In this document: in pieces, positions 51,097-62,244 of the stretch
Position numbering within the stretch: position 1 is the stretch's first letter
Layout of the letters: every line of letters begins with the position of its first letter
Assembly (NCBI RefSeq): GCF_016097555.1
Contig: NC_054706.1
Location: 51,753,663-51,817,662, forward strand
Length of the DNA: 64,000 bases
From: Gigantopelta aegis
Lineage: Eukaryota > Mollusca > Gastropoda > Neomphalida > Peltospiridae
Direction: 5' to 3'
The notes under the pieces: generated by a model
Database searches by the model: none
Told to the model about the DNA's origin: nothing
What the model saw: the letters and a program-made list of their open reading frames with translations, nothing else
Made by a program: the position numbers and the translations under genes

Positions 51097-52079
51097 TGAC
51101 TAAAAGGTTGTGTACAGGGCTCCCATCTGAATGCACACTGAAAACAAATTATTATTACTCCTCACTGAACTCCAGAAACTAGCTTATTGTAAGCTATGAT
51201 GGAAATTTACATTATTATGTTTCAGCAACATTCAGATACCCTGTAGGTGTTAAATGAAAATCTACAAACTAATTTTTATGCAAATTTAAAAATGGTGGTG
51301 TTCATCTGTCCGTTGTCTTTTCATGCCAAGGACATATTATATTCCTTATCAGTTCATGTAGAATCATCAAACTTTGCATGCAAGGGATGGCCATATCTTG
51401 TGTATCATAAGTAGGTCACTGTGACCTACTTTTCATGGATTACTTCATATTAAACAATCTTTGGGACAATATTATTCTTATTATGTATATATGCTCGTAC
51501 ATGTATAATAAATTTAGGATCATCAATTACAGCTATTTAGGATGGTGGTGTTATATGCCACAACTAGGTCACTGCGACCTTCTTTTCACGAAATACTACA
51601 CATCAGTAGTTGGTCGAAAACAAATTGTTAATCCATCCCATTGCACAAATTTTACATAATTATAATACAGTCTTGCATATAACTGATACATTAATGTTTG
51701 TACTTCGATGATTCTATCATGCACCTCACCGGTACTCTTTGTTTATGGTTGTCATGAAAATAAGAGAGATCATGTGAACATTATGGATTTGATGATTATC
51801 ATTTCAGTAAAAATTGCACATGGATTTTCAATAGCAATGAATACATTGTTTTTACATTTAAATATTCATTGTTCTCTATGTTGTAAGACTCGGTTTTTAA
51901 TGTAAAATCCACGTTTGTTTGGAAAATGCAAATAAAAGTTAAAGTTCATCAGAGATGATAATGAAATTGTCAGCAACCAAGGCCTTGTTTTTGTTTTTTT
52001 AACACTGAACATTTTAATTATTAGAAGGGTATTTATGATTAGCTGGTATTTTTAGAAACCAAGGAAGGTTACAAGTCGA

Positions 52080-52113
<34 letters not shown>

Positions 52114-52300
52114 GAAAGTGAAAATGCAGTTTAGTTACTAATTTCTACACTTTTATGTTCAGGTTGGCAGTTGTCCCAAACATGTAAAATGACATTGTCA
52201 TTATAACTTGTACATAAATGCTTTATTTTGTGCATACATGGTAAATATATGTATGAAATTTCTATGTATGACAATCTCTTGATTGTGAACTAAGAGACAT
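51097..52300. other. Downstream of RBM22, no gene
   Basis: A repeat with AGGTCACTGTGACCTACTTT at about 51413 and a diverged second copy near 51567 occupies 51300-51660. (AT)n lies at about 52085-52110. Nothing coding is supported. Confidence 0.5.
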
Positions 52301-52610
52301 AGGCGTACGGACTCCCATTTTTGTAGGGAGGCAGGCTGATTTTTGCCCAAATTTGGATTACATTTTATTCATATTAACATTACTACCAAACAGATATATA
52401 TGGCTGCAAATGAATCCCCACTTATTTTTACATGGATTACAACTAATATTGTGGGTAGAATCGTGAAAATAATGCCTGAATTTGATGATTTTCTCTAGGA
52501 CTTGGTGGGGGTGGGGGGGAGGGGCAGTTGTCCTGCCCCCGTCTCGTAGGCTTATACTAAGAACAATTTCACTTTTCAAAAGTGCAATATAGTGCACAAC
52601 GACTTATGTC

Positions 52611-52677
52611 CAATCTGATTAAAATTAGCTCTACTGGTCTACCACATGTAATAGAGGAGCTAATTTTAATTAGATTG
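52611..52677. mobile_element. 67-bp MITE with 9-bp target duplication
   Basis: CAATCTGATTAAAATTAGCTC at the left and its near-exact inverse at the right leave only about 25 bases between them. ACTTATGTC is duplicated at 52602-52610 and 52678-52686. It is an internally deleted relative of the copy at 58332. Confidence 0.85.
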
Positions 52678-52772
52678 ACTTATGTCACTACTAAGTTAAC
52701 TATAAATGTGTTCACATAAGCTACTCCTATATGCGGTTTCAGTGCACTCATTCTTTGTTTATTCTCCTTCCC

Positions 52773-53400
52773 AACTAGTGCAGCACGACTGGTATATCAA
52801 AGACTGGTACCGGCCTCGGTGGCGTCGTGGTTAGGCCATCGGTCTACAGGCTGGTTGGTAATGGGTTCGGATCCCAGTCGAGGCATGGGATTTTTTAATC
52901 CAGATACCGACTCCAAACCCTGAGTGAGTGCTCCGCAAGGTTCAGTGGGTAAGTGTAAACCACTTGCACCGACCAGTGATCCATAACTGGTTCAACAAAG
53001 GCCATGGTTTGTGCTATCCTGCCTGTGGGAAGTGCAAATAAAAGATCCCGTGCTGCTAATCGGAAAGAGTAGCCCATGTAGTGGCGACAGCGTGTTTCCT
53101 CTCAAAATCTGTGTGGTCCTTAATCATGTGTCTGACGCCATATAACCGTAAATAAAATGTGTTGAGTGCGTTGTTAAATAAAACATTTCTTTCTTTCTTT
53201 CTTTCTTTCAAAGACTGGTATGCGTTGCATTGTCTGTTAAGGGTGCATATGGGGGATACATTGTTGCTAATAGAAAAAGGCAGCGGGTTTCCTTTTAAAA
53301 GACTACATGTCAGAATTGCCAAATGTGACTTCCAAAAGCCGATTATTAACAAATCAATGTGCTCTAGTAGTGTCGTTAACCAAATCAAACTAACTTTAGT
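52773..53400 (+). mobile_element. SINE family A split by a SINE B insertion
   Basis: The parts 52773-52809 and 53209-53400 form one family A copy with the alternative tail (GTGCTCTAGTAGTGTCG). Family B lies between them. Confidence 0.8.
52810..53208 (+). mobile_element. SINE family B nested in a SINE A
   Basis: CAAAGACTGGTA is duplicated at 52798-52809 and 53209-53220. The head, body and (TTTC)n tail are complete. Confidence 0.92.
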
Positions 53401-53624
53401 TTTAGAGGAAGTGTTTACTAGTATGCAAAGTAATCTTGAGAAAGGTCATGTTTGTTGGGGTTTAAAAAAAATTTGATTTTGACCCCACGCTCCTGAAAAG
53501 GTGTTTTAGATCACAGCTAATGTCTGTTTATTATCTGTGATGCATTAAATTACTGTACTTCTGATGTGATGGGTGTTTTAAATTATTATTCTTAATCCCA
53601 GTAGTTTTATTTTCCGGTAGTTCC

Positions 53625-53625
<1 letters not shown>

Positions 53626-53659
<34 letters not shown>
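53626..53659. repeat. Poly(C) run
   Basis: An uninterrupted C tract of about 34 bases. The length is likely variable or uncertain in assembly. Confidence 0.9.
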
Positions 53660-53661
<2 letters not shown>

Positions 53662-53959
53662 CCCCGTGGAACTTTGTTCGTTTCCTCCTAGAAATACAGC
53701 TTCAAAGTTGTCCATTTCACGATACGAATAGGCTACAGTAAGTTCGTATAATACTAATAATAACCATTTTCACTCGTGATAGGATGATTAATAACATAAC
53801 ATATGGGAGTGGGAAGATGCCAGCAATATTTGAGTTATATTAATTGGCCTTTCAGCTGCAGGGAGAATAAATAATGCATAATGTTCAGTGGAGGGTCTTT
53901 CCAGATGCATTTTATTTAAAGGTAGTCGTTATATTTTTATCTACATAGTATAGTGTATG

Positions 53960-54238
53960 CTGGGGCGGATCCAGCTTTTCTAATGAGTGGGGGTCCAAGA
54001 CAAAAAGGGCACCATAACATTATGAAAAGGCACTATTGAAAAATTGCACACGGTTCACATGGACCATAATATAATAGTGCTACAACAGGGACGCTGGCAG
54101 ACGTATTCTACAGTGTTCTATACATTGACAGAATAAATAAATTTGTAAAAATCCTAAATAAAAGGGCACTTCTCAAATTTGAGGGGGGGGGGGGTCCGGA
54201 CACCTTGGACACCCCCCCCCCCCCTAGATCCGCCCCAG
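53960..54238. mobile_element. MITE with CTGGGGCGGATC ends and 5-bp duplication
   Basis: The ends are exact inverse matches over 12 bases, flanked by GTATG at 53955-53959 and 54239-54243. Inside are G-rich and C-rich runs at 54183-54194 and 54212-54224. It may belong to the same superfamily as the element at 24256. Confidence 0.7.
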
Positions 54239-54789
54239 GTATGAAAGGTGTATACCAATAAGAATGTATTAAGAACCTTTAGTATTAATACTAATTCTTA
54301 TTACCCATATGGTCTACAATCAACGGTTAGATAAATATCGTATTTCCCCATGCTATCTTTATGACATGGATCATAATAATACATTGAACACTGTTATGGT
54401 ACACTTCTGACGTCACTGTAGTTGCTATATAGCAGCTACAAACTTGCGACAGTCGCGGCTATGGTACTCACATATAATTCAGCGTCGCTGAATGTTGATA
54501 ACATCGATTATGAAGCGATTATACTCATATTTAACGTTTGTTATAAAGTACTGTTTATGGATAATAAATAAATTATAACATTCGTGGGAGTGCCATACGA
54601 AATTTATAGCAATCGTTTTATCCTACCACTCGCTCTCGCTTGGTGAATAATTTTTTTTCTCAAACTCGTTTCATAAATTCCATATGAAGCTCCCGCTCAT
54701 GCAATAATCTTTATGTATGTCACTCTCGCATACTTTAAATGGAACAGAATAAATGCTAGAGAGAGCTCTAGCCCGGTGTCCTATATGAA

Positions 54790-55045
54790 TTCATATTCCC
54801 CCATCCCAACCAGTGCCCCACGACTGGTATATCAAAGGCCATTGTCTATGGGAAAGTGCATAATATATGAAATATCACTTATCACTGCATTATCATACTA
54901 TTTGTCATATAATGTATATATCTGGCGACAGCGGTTTCCGTCCTCTCTTTCGATGACGTGTCCAAATAACCATACAGTTATGTTAGTCACCAAATATCTG
55001 TGGTTTGAAAATGTACTGTAGTACGTTAGATAAAATATTTCTCTC
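54790..55045 (+). mobile_element. Degraded SINE family A body
   Basis: CCAGTGCCCCACGACTGGTA and TATCAAAGGCC are conserved; the rest is broken up, and the tail (TTAGATAAAATATTTCTCTC) is weak. Confidence 0.5.
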
Positions 55046-55366
55046 CGTTACGCTTTTCCTAACTCCATTACAAATACTGTATCAGAATTTCTGGTTTAGT
55101 CATTATTATGTTCTTTTGCCCAATATTTCTTTTTATTCGTCACAGTAGACAGGTGGAATGATGATACACGAAAATAAGTAAAACCTGTAATTTATATGAA
55201 TTTCAAACCGATTTATTAACAGGAGCGTTTGAACAATCAAGCTGACGACAGTGGTTCAAATCCCGTCAAAGCTGGCTCACACATTCATTCATCTTTCTCA
55301 TCTATCGCCCTCTGCCTATCATTTTCATTATCTTAATATAAAAAACCTTTCCAATTTCTCCCATGA

Positions 55367-55864
55367 TTTCAATCTGTTTCGACCCTTTCTGTCAGTTTCC
55401 TCCGACTCTTGTCTTCTGAGCTGTCCATACCATCGCCTACCTGTCTCAACTCCACGCGTGCAGTCTTTGTGTATTTCCCTGCAACCAACTGGCATCCTTG
55501 TCCTCTACCGCTAATAAAGCTGGTCTGACCCACGGCACTAACTAACGACAGCCGGTAGTAGGGGTGCATAGTAGGTGGTTAGAAGTGCCTCTTAACAATG
55601 CCAACAGTAACTACCGAACACTCCCCGAAGTGGTCAGACTAAGCCCACAGCTAACAGCTGATGAGGAATGGCAGGTGTGTGGCACAGATAGCCACAAGAG
55701 ACAAGCACCTGTTGCGATGGGAGAGACAAGAACTGGGATGTGGAGGTGGACAGCGAAAGAAGTTCAAAGATAGGATGAGTTGCCAGATCGGGAAGAAATG
55801 AGATGGAATTCAAAGGAGAGAAAGAAAAGGGGGTAGTGGAATAAAAAAAAACAAAAAAAAACCC
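55367..55864 (+). repeat. Dispersed 490-bp repeat with A-rich end, copy 2
   Basis: Same text as at 19634, with small indels, ending in AATAAAAAAAAACAAAAAAA. Divergence looks like roughly 5-10% by eye. Confidence 0.8.
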
Positions 55865-56438
55865 CAAACAAACAGGAGCGTTTGCAGAGGGGTTTCAGGG
55901 GTCTATTCAGAACTAAATTTCATTTACTTCGTTCACTAGTATAGACCACCCACCCCCACCCCTACATAATTTTCTGCACACGCCCCTGATAATTAATTTC
56001 ATTTTGACAAGAGGATGCCATTAAGTTCCAAAACATATTTTTAATTTCAGCTTATATATTCTTCAAAAAAGGTAGGGGAACCTGAAATATTAATGTTAAT
56101 ATCAACTATTAGACCGAACATACGTTTTGACCACATCCTAGTAAAGAACGTTCAGGTCTGTTTATCAACACACCGAAACACATTCCATAGTTTGCACGTG
56201 CATCACGCAGTTGCCCCGCACACGTGCGTGGGGTGTCATTCTTGATTTTGACAATTTCCAGGAAGGTCGATTAATCACTGTGGAACATTATTTCTGTCAA
56301 TCTTTTTCATTCTGTTGATCATACAGTTATTGGTTTTGTTTTTAGTCATTTTTATTGTTTGAATTTGCGATTTTCTGATTAAAAAACGTCAACTTTCAAA
56401 TTTCACTTCTGAACCCAATCGTCCTTCAAGATCTTTGG

Positions 56439-56629
56439 ACTGGCCTCGGTGGCGTCGTGGCAGGTCATCGGTCTACAGGCTGGTAGGTTCAACAAAGGCC
56501 ATGGTTTGTGCTATCCTGCCTGTGGGAAGCGCAAATAAAAGATCCCTTGCTGCTAATAGGAAGAGTAGCCCATGTAGTGGCGACAGCGGGTTTCCTCTCA
56601 AAATCTGTGTGGTCCTTAACGATATGTAT
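56439..56629 (+). mobile_element. SINE family B with internal deletion and no tail
   Basis: The head (GGCCTCGGTGGCGTCGTGG) jumps at GGCTGGTAGG straight to TTCAACAAAGGCC. It stops at CTTAACGATATGTAT. GATCTTTGG is duplicated at 56430-56438 and 56630-56638, so it inserted in this form. Confidence 0.75.
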
Positions 56630-56850
56630 GATCTTTGGTGGTCATAAAACCTACTGTAATACTGAACTACCGGTTGTAATGTTTGCCCAATTAATTCACT
56701 ATTATCATATAACCATTCCCCACAGCTAATATACCTTAAAATTTTGGCAATTGTAAATTCTTATTAGAGTTCCCATACTTTTTTTTTTTGAAGAGTATAA
56801 TATACATGTACTAATATTACTGTGTTTAGACTTAATTGAATACATCGTTT

Positions 56851-57192
56851 AGAAAGAAAGAAATGTTTTATTTAACGACACACTCAACACATTTTATTTA
56901 CGGTTATATGGCGTCAGACATATGGTTAAGGACCACACAGATTTGGAGAGGAAACCCGCTGTCGCCACTACATGGGCTACTCTTCCGATTAGCAGCAAGG
57001 GATCTTTTATTTGCGCTTCCCACAGGCAGGATAGCACAAACCATGGCCTTTGTTGAACCAGTTATGGATCACTGGTCGGTGCAAGTGGTTTACACCTACC
57101 CATTGAGCCTTGCGGAGCACTCACTCAGGGTTTGGAGTCGGTATCTGGATTAAAAATCCCATGCCTCGACTGGGATCCGAACCCAGTACCTG
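56851..57192 (-). mobile_element. SINE family B, head truncated
   Basis: The (GAAA)n-started reverse copy runs through the whole body and stops within the B box (GATCCGAACCCAGTACCTG). Confidence 0.85.
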
Positions 57193-57244
57193 TGCCGAGT
57201 TTCAGTCAAGATCCAACAGTCCTTTGAATAGCTTATGAGACGAC

Positions 57245-57582
57245 GGAGCGGGACGTAGCCCAGTGGTAAAGCGCTCGCTTGATGCGCGGTCCGTCTGGGA
57301 TCGAACCGCATTGGTCTGGGATCGTGCCACGTCTGTCGACCCATTGGACTATTTCTCGTTCCAGCCAGTGCATCACATCTGGTATATCAAAGGCCATGGT
57401 ATGTGTTATTCTGTCTATGGGATGGTGCATATAAAAGATACCTTGCTACTAATGGAATAATGTAACGGGTTTCCTCTCTAAGACTGTCAATATTACCAAA
57501 TGCTTGACATCCAATAGCCGATGATTAATACATCAATGTGCTCTAGTGGTGTCGTTAAACTAAACAAACTTTAACTTTGTTT
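57245..57582 (+). mobile_element. SINE family A with alternative tail
   Basis: The family A head is followed by a duplicated GTCTGGGATCG segment. The end is not the usual tail but TGCTCTAGTGGTGTCGTTAA then ACAAACTTTAACTTTG, a form also seen at 35,268 and 53,357. Confidence 0.75.
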
Positions 57583-57724
57583 CAAAAATTATTTTAAATT
57601 TCAGCCTGTAACATACTAACTGTGTTTAAAATTAATTAAACACATCTAGATTATCATTTTTAAGTGAATTAACGATGCTGAGTTTCAGTCAAGATTCAAC
57701 AGTCATTTGAACAGCTTTTGACAG

Positions 57725-57805
57725 GCCTCGGTGGTGTCGTGGTTAAGCCATCGGACATAAGGCTGGTAGGTGCTAGATTCGCAGCCCGGTGCCGGTGTAA
57801 ACGGA
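57725..57805 (+). mobile_element. SINE B/C tRNA-like head only
   Basis: GGCCTCGGTGGTGTCGTGG to CCCGGTGCCGGTG matches the first 80 bases of family C; no body follows. Confidence 0.65.
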
Positions 57806-58331
57806 ACGCAGGTTCCTAGGAACAGTATAAAATACCATAAAAACACTTGAAATTAATTGTCACTGACTGTCTTATGGCAGTTTTGACCATCATAAGCATA
57901 AGAGACGAGTTGGGGAAAGAGTCTCTGTATTATTATACCTGTCCGTTAGGAACATCATAAGCGTTCGAGACTGGGTGGAGGTGGGGGTTGGGGGTCACTT
58001 CCCGAAGTCCTGGGGGGGGGGGGGGGGGCATTGAACACGTTCGGGCAAAATGAGCTGGCCTGAAATCTTCACCATATACTTCCATCATTCTACTCACAAT
58101 ATTAGTTGTAATCCATGTACAAATGCAGACTGATTTGTTTGGAATCCAATATAGCGTCTGAGTAGTAATGCGAATATAAATATACGTTGTGTTCCAGATT
58201 CGGACATTTTCGTTTCATTCGGGCAATAAAAATCAGGCTGCCCCACCCCTTCTCTTAAAATGGGAGCCTGAATGCCTATTGTGACCAAAACTGTCAGGTG
58301 TAAAAGTGTCATGAGTGGTTAGTCATTTTAT

Positions 58332-58545
58332 CAATCTGATTAAAATTAGCTCTACTTCGTAATTCACCCGAATCATTTCGTATACCCTCGGCATAAACCC
58401 GAATGTTTTCAAATTCTTTTCAAATCACTGGCATGATTTTGCAAGTAAGGTTTTGATTGGTCGAATGAAAGGTCAACTGGACATGAGCTCCAATGGGCTG
58501 CTGTTAGATCCACATGTAATAGTGGAGCTAATTTTAATTAGATTG
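58332..58545 (+). mobile_element. MITE, full-length relative of the 67-bp copy
   Basis: It has the same CAATCT...TTAGCTC inverted ends, with TCATTTTA(T/A) on both sides as a 9-bp duplication with one mismatch. The 214-bp body has no coding frame. Confidence 0.75.
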
Positions 58546-58839
58546 TCATTTTAAAAGTATCTTTGTAAATTGTGTGCATATTATTGACAGTATGATAATT
58601 ATTGTTCAGGAGTTACTGTTTTGTTTTAGTCGGTGTAGTGCCCCATTGAGCTGCTGAAATCCACTCTTAGTCATTGAGATATCTCTTAATTGATAAACCT
58701 TAATGAAAACATTTTTTTTTGTATCGATGGTATGGTTGGTTGGGACTAAGATATTATAGAGCCTAGAGTCTGATATGTCATATGTTAGACCAAATTAATT
58801 TTTGCTTTGCAAATATTACATTTTTATAGTTGAATTATT

Positions 58840-58917
58840 ATTATGATTATGATTATGATTATGATTATGATTATGATTATGATTATGATTATGATAATGA
58901 TAATGATAATGATAATG

Positions 58918-58948
<31 letters not shown>
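58840..58948. repeat. (TTATGA)n to (TAATGA)n to (TTATCA)n simple repeat
   Basis: Hexamer units drift through three forms, ending in the inverse of the first, so the two ends could pair. Confidence 0.9.
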
Positions 58949-58949
58949 A

Positions 58950-61312
58950 ATACCATGTACATAATGTCTAACAGATAATTGTGTTGGTATATCATATAGG
59001 CAAGTTATACTTATTTGCGAGTACTAATACATGCTTCGAATTATGGAAAATCTTTTCGAGTTACTTTTAAATGTTTAAACATTTATTAGTTGGAACAACA
59101 CGCAATGAATAAAGACCTTGGTTCTGCTCATGTAATAAGGTCAACAAAATGTGTACATACTCTTGCAAATGATACAAATGGAAAATACTGAAATAAATAG
59201 AAAATATTTAAATAAAGAGAGAACCCAGTATTATAAGTTAATTACATAACCAGAAAGGAAACTGCGTTTCGTTTTGTTTACATTTATACTTTAATTTTTA
59301 TGTGTACCAACGGACTTAAATTTTGATTGTCCAGGAGACCAAGTCCGGGCAGACAACTGTTCTTACGGACTTGCATGGCCTCAGACCACAATTAATTTCG
59401 CTATATGTTTCTATATAGCCTTAGTGGCTATAACATTTTTATTAATATCAGCAGGCCCGTGAAGTTTTGTATGTACCTTTGCCTGCATGGGGGACACACA
59501 CCCTGAAAAGGACAACCCCTGTTGTCCAGCTCTTTCTCCCAGCATATTGGTTTAAACAGACACACCCTCTAAACCAGGCCGGAGTACACCCATTTTACAC
59601 AAAAAGCACTACTTTTGCATGGGCCGGAATTACCACAAACAAGTCTTCAATGTCAACAAGTTACACATGTTTACAAACTACATGCTATCCCCTGTCACTT
59701 CAGTCAAACAGTTGCCACTTCATAGCTGTCTGCCATGAAATAATCACAGTCAAACAGCAGACTACTTGCGCGGTGAAACTTCCGGATTTTGGACAACCAA
59801 ATGGGAAGATAACTGTAATCTGAGGCCTGCATTCCGTTAACACCGGCTCTCATCCAGAACGAGTTTTAACGACTCAATGGGTAGGTGTAAGACCACTACA
59901 CTCTCTCTTCTCTCACTAACCACTAACCCACTGTCCTGGACAGACAGCCCAGATAGCTGAGGTGTGTGACCAGGACAGCGTGCTTGAATCTTAATTAGTT
60001 ATGAGCACAGAAAATAAGCTGAAATGAAATAAAATTAACAGCTTTTGAGACGGAACTGCCGATGCCGCGGCAGTGCGCAGCTTCCCACCGTGAATGTACG
60101 GTAAAACTATAAATTACCAGGAAATGAGCTGGTATCGTAAATAGATGGGAGAGAAGAAGATACTGCATCATGGAGAAAGATGTGCTATAATCGTCCAATG
60201 AAATTAGGCTGATAGGTACATCGTGGTACCAACGGTTGATGGTGAGTTGTGTAACATATCGTAGAAGTAGGTTGTTAAAGTAGAGGCCGCTTCTTTGTTT
60301 ACATGCGTTTATATGATGGTGAAGTCTGCCGACTACAGACAGACATATGGTCGACTAGTGTAATCGATATAGAATGACGTGTAAAACCGTGAAAACCAAG
60401 AATTCGTTTCAAAAGCGTTGTTCTTTAATGCAATGTTTCATACGTAGTGTTATTAATTTCGAAACCTTTGGTTTTCTTATGTCTTTGTTGGTTTTAAACA
60501 GTACGTTTTCAACGTGGCAAAAGACTTCGTCATAATATCAATAAATATCGTACTATTGATTGTATGCTCGAAACCTTCGTGGTATATGAGCATGTTAAAG
60601 CAATACGCAGTATTGATTGTTACACAATTCGTTTTTCCATAGCAAAACCGCATTTTCTCTTTTAAACGTGCACCAAATTTAAGTGAATTAATTATATTTT
60701 AATCAAAACGATTAATTCATTAAAATAAGATTCATGTTGTCTTTACCTCATCAAGTAGCTAGCATTTTTGTTTTTGTGAAATTGATAATTATGTTTCTTA
60801 TTTTTGTTTTGTTTTTCTTGCTGTCTTTTTCTGTTATTTATTTTATTTTATTATTATGTATTGTTTAGTTTTTAAAATTAATACTTAACATATATCATTT
60901 GAATGTTTTATATATGTAACAGTGAGTGAAATGTGTGAGGTCCATGTAAATATTATAACGTAAACCTTTCACTAATGTGTTTTATTCGGTACATAATTGT
61001 TTATTTTACCTTTAATTAATGTTTTATTCGTTTACTAGGTTTTCCCATATAGAATATACTATACGGGTAACGGCCAAGTAATGTTTCCCGCCAACGATTG
61101 GGGCGAATTGTCCGTGCGGCTTTTATTATACCAGTCGCTATAATTTATTGTGTAGTGGTCACTGTTTTATGATTACGTGATAGCCATACTGTAATTTTGC
61201 CCATAGCAAAATGTCGTTTATTTCGTTGTACTATCTATACTGAGTGTGTGCGGAAGTTCAATCCTTTGTTAATAAACTGTGACCCCTTCCGGTGACTCGT
61301 TTGTCATCACTG

Positions 61313-61315
<3 letters not shown>
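58950..61315. other. Gene-free stretch
   Basis: A 118-codon plus-strand frame at 59467-59823 (MYVPLPAWGTHTLKRTTPVV...) has no recognised motif. The rest is AT-rich with a SINE C fragment near 59.9 kb. Confidence 0.45.
59840..60000 (+). mobile_element. SINE family C body and tail
   Basis: CGAGTTTTAACGACTCAATG, ACTAACCCACTGTCCTGGAC and GTGCTTGAATCTTAATTAG follow in order. The tRNA-like head is missing. Confidence 0.65.

Positions 61316-61373
<58 letters not shown>
61316..61373. repeat. (AT)n microsatellite
   Basis: About 29 AT units without interruption. Confidence 0.95.
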
Positions 61374-61379
<6 letters not shown>

Positions 61380-61498
61380 ATCCTGAAATTAATGCGATCA
61401 TAATATTAATGCGAAAAATGCGAGCTCGTGTTATTCGCATTAATAATATGACGCATTTATGTCTATGTTTTGTCTATATATCCCACGTTATTAAAACA

Positions 61499-61702
61499 AA
61501 ACAAACAAAGATTCAAATTCTAACATATAACACAACTGGAAAACAATTCATTGTAGGCAAGTCTGACTAATTGTTGACTAGTTCAGCAAGCTATGTGTCA
61601 CACTTTTAAAACAAAGATTAAAATTCTAATACATTTATAAAACAACTGGAGCACAATTCATTGTAGACGAGACATACTAATTGTACAATAATCTAACAAG
61701 AT
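61499..61702. repeat. Imperfect tandem duplication of about 110 bp
   Basis: ACAAAGATT-AAATTCTAA...ACAACTGGA...CAATTCATTGTAG...TACTAATTGT... occurs twice, from 61505 and 61611. Confidence 0.7.
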
Positions 61703-62244
61703 GCCAGCCACGCTAATCCTGAGGTCGACCGTTTCTTTGATTTCACTGTTCAAGTTCACTGCAACTTAGTTGGGTGAACTGTTCTTTTGTTATGACTTTG
61801 AAATATGTCTACATTCTTAGGAAGATACAGTTGTAATGGTACATACAGGGTCATTCTCCTTTAACTGTAGCAACTGTAGAAAATAGTTGTCGCAGCACTT
61901 TGACCTCTGATTGTACAGTAATATTTAAATGTATTGTAAAATAAACACTATTTCTGAGTTGTCTAGTTCATTCCCTGTACTTTTGAGTCATTATTGAACC
62001 TGCCATTACTCTCCTTTCCCTCCAAAAGGACCGTCGGAAAATGCCGACCCTTAAAAATACCCATGTCGCAAATGAGGATCAGCATAAAACGGGCATCACA
62101 AATACATGATTGTTACCTCTAAAGTATGTTTTTATACTCGGGTAAGCACAACAGCATGGCACCTTTTCAAAACATGTGTCTACTCTACTTAAAATCATCT
62201 TAAATTATGGAATATTCACTAATAAATCATGTCGCAAATTCTAG

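Noticed and set aside
53626-54230. G and C homopolymers as quadruplex or regulatory sites
   Set aside because: They are simple runs, one pair inside a MITE, with length uncertainty typical of assembly.
59467-59823. A 118-codon frame in the gene-free right part
   Set aside because: No domain, no splice context and no codon signal that I could see.
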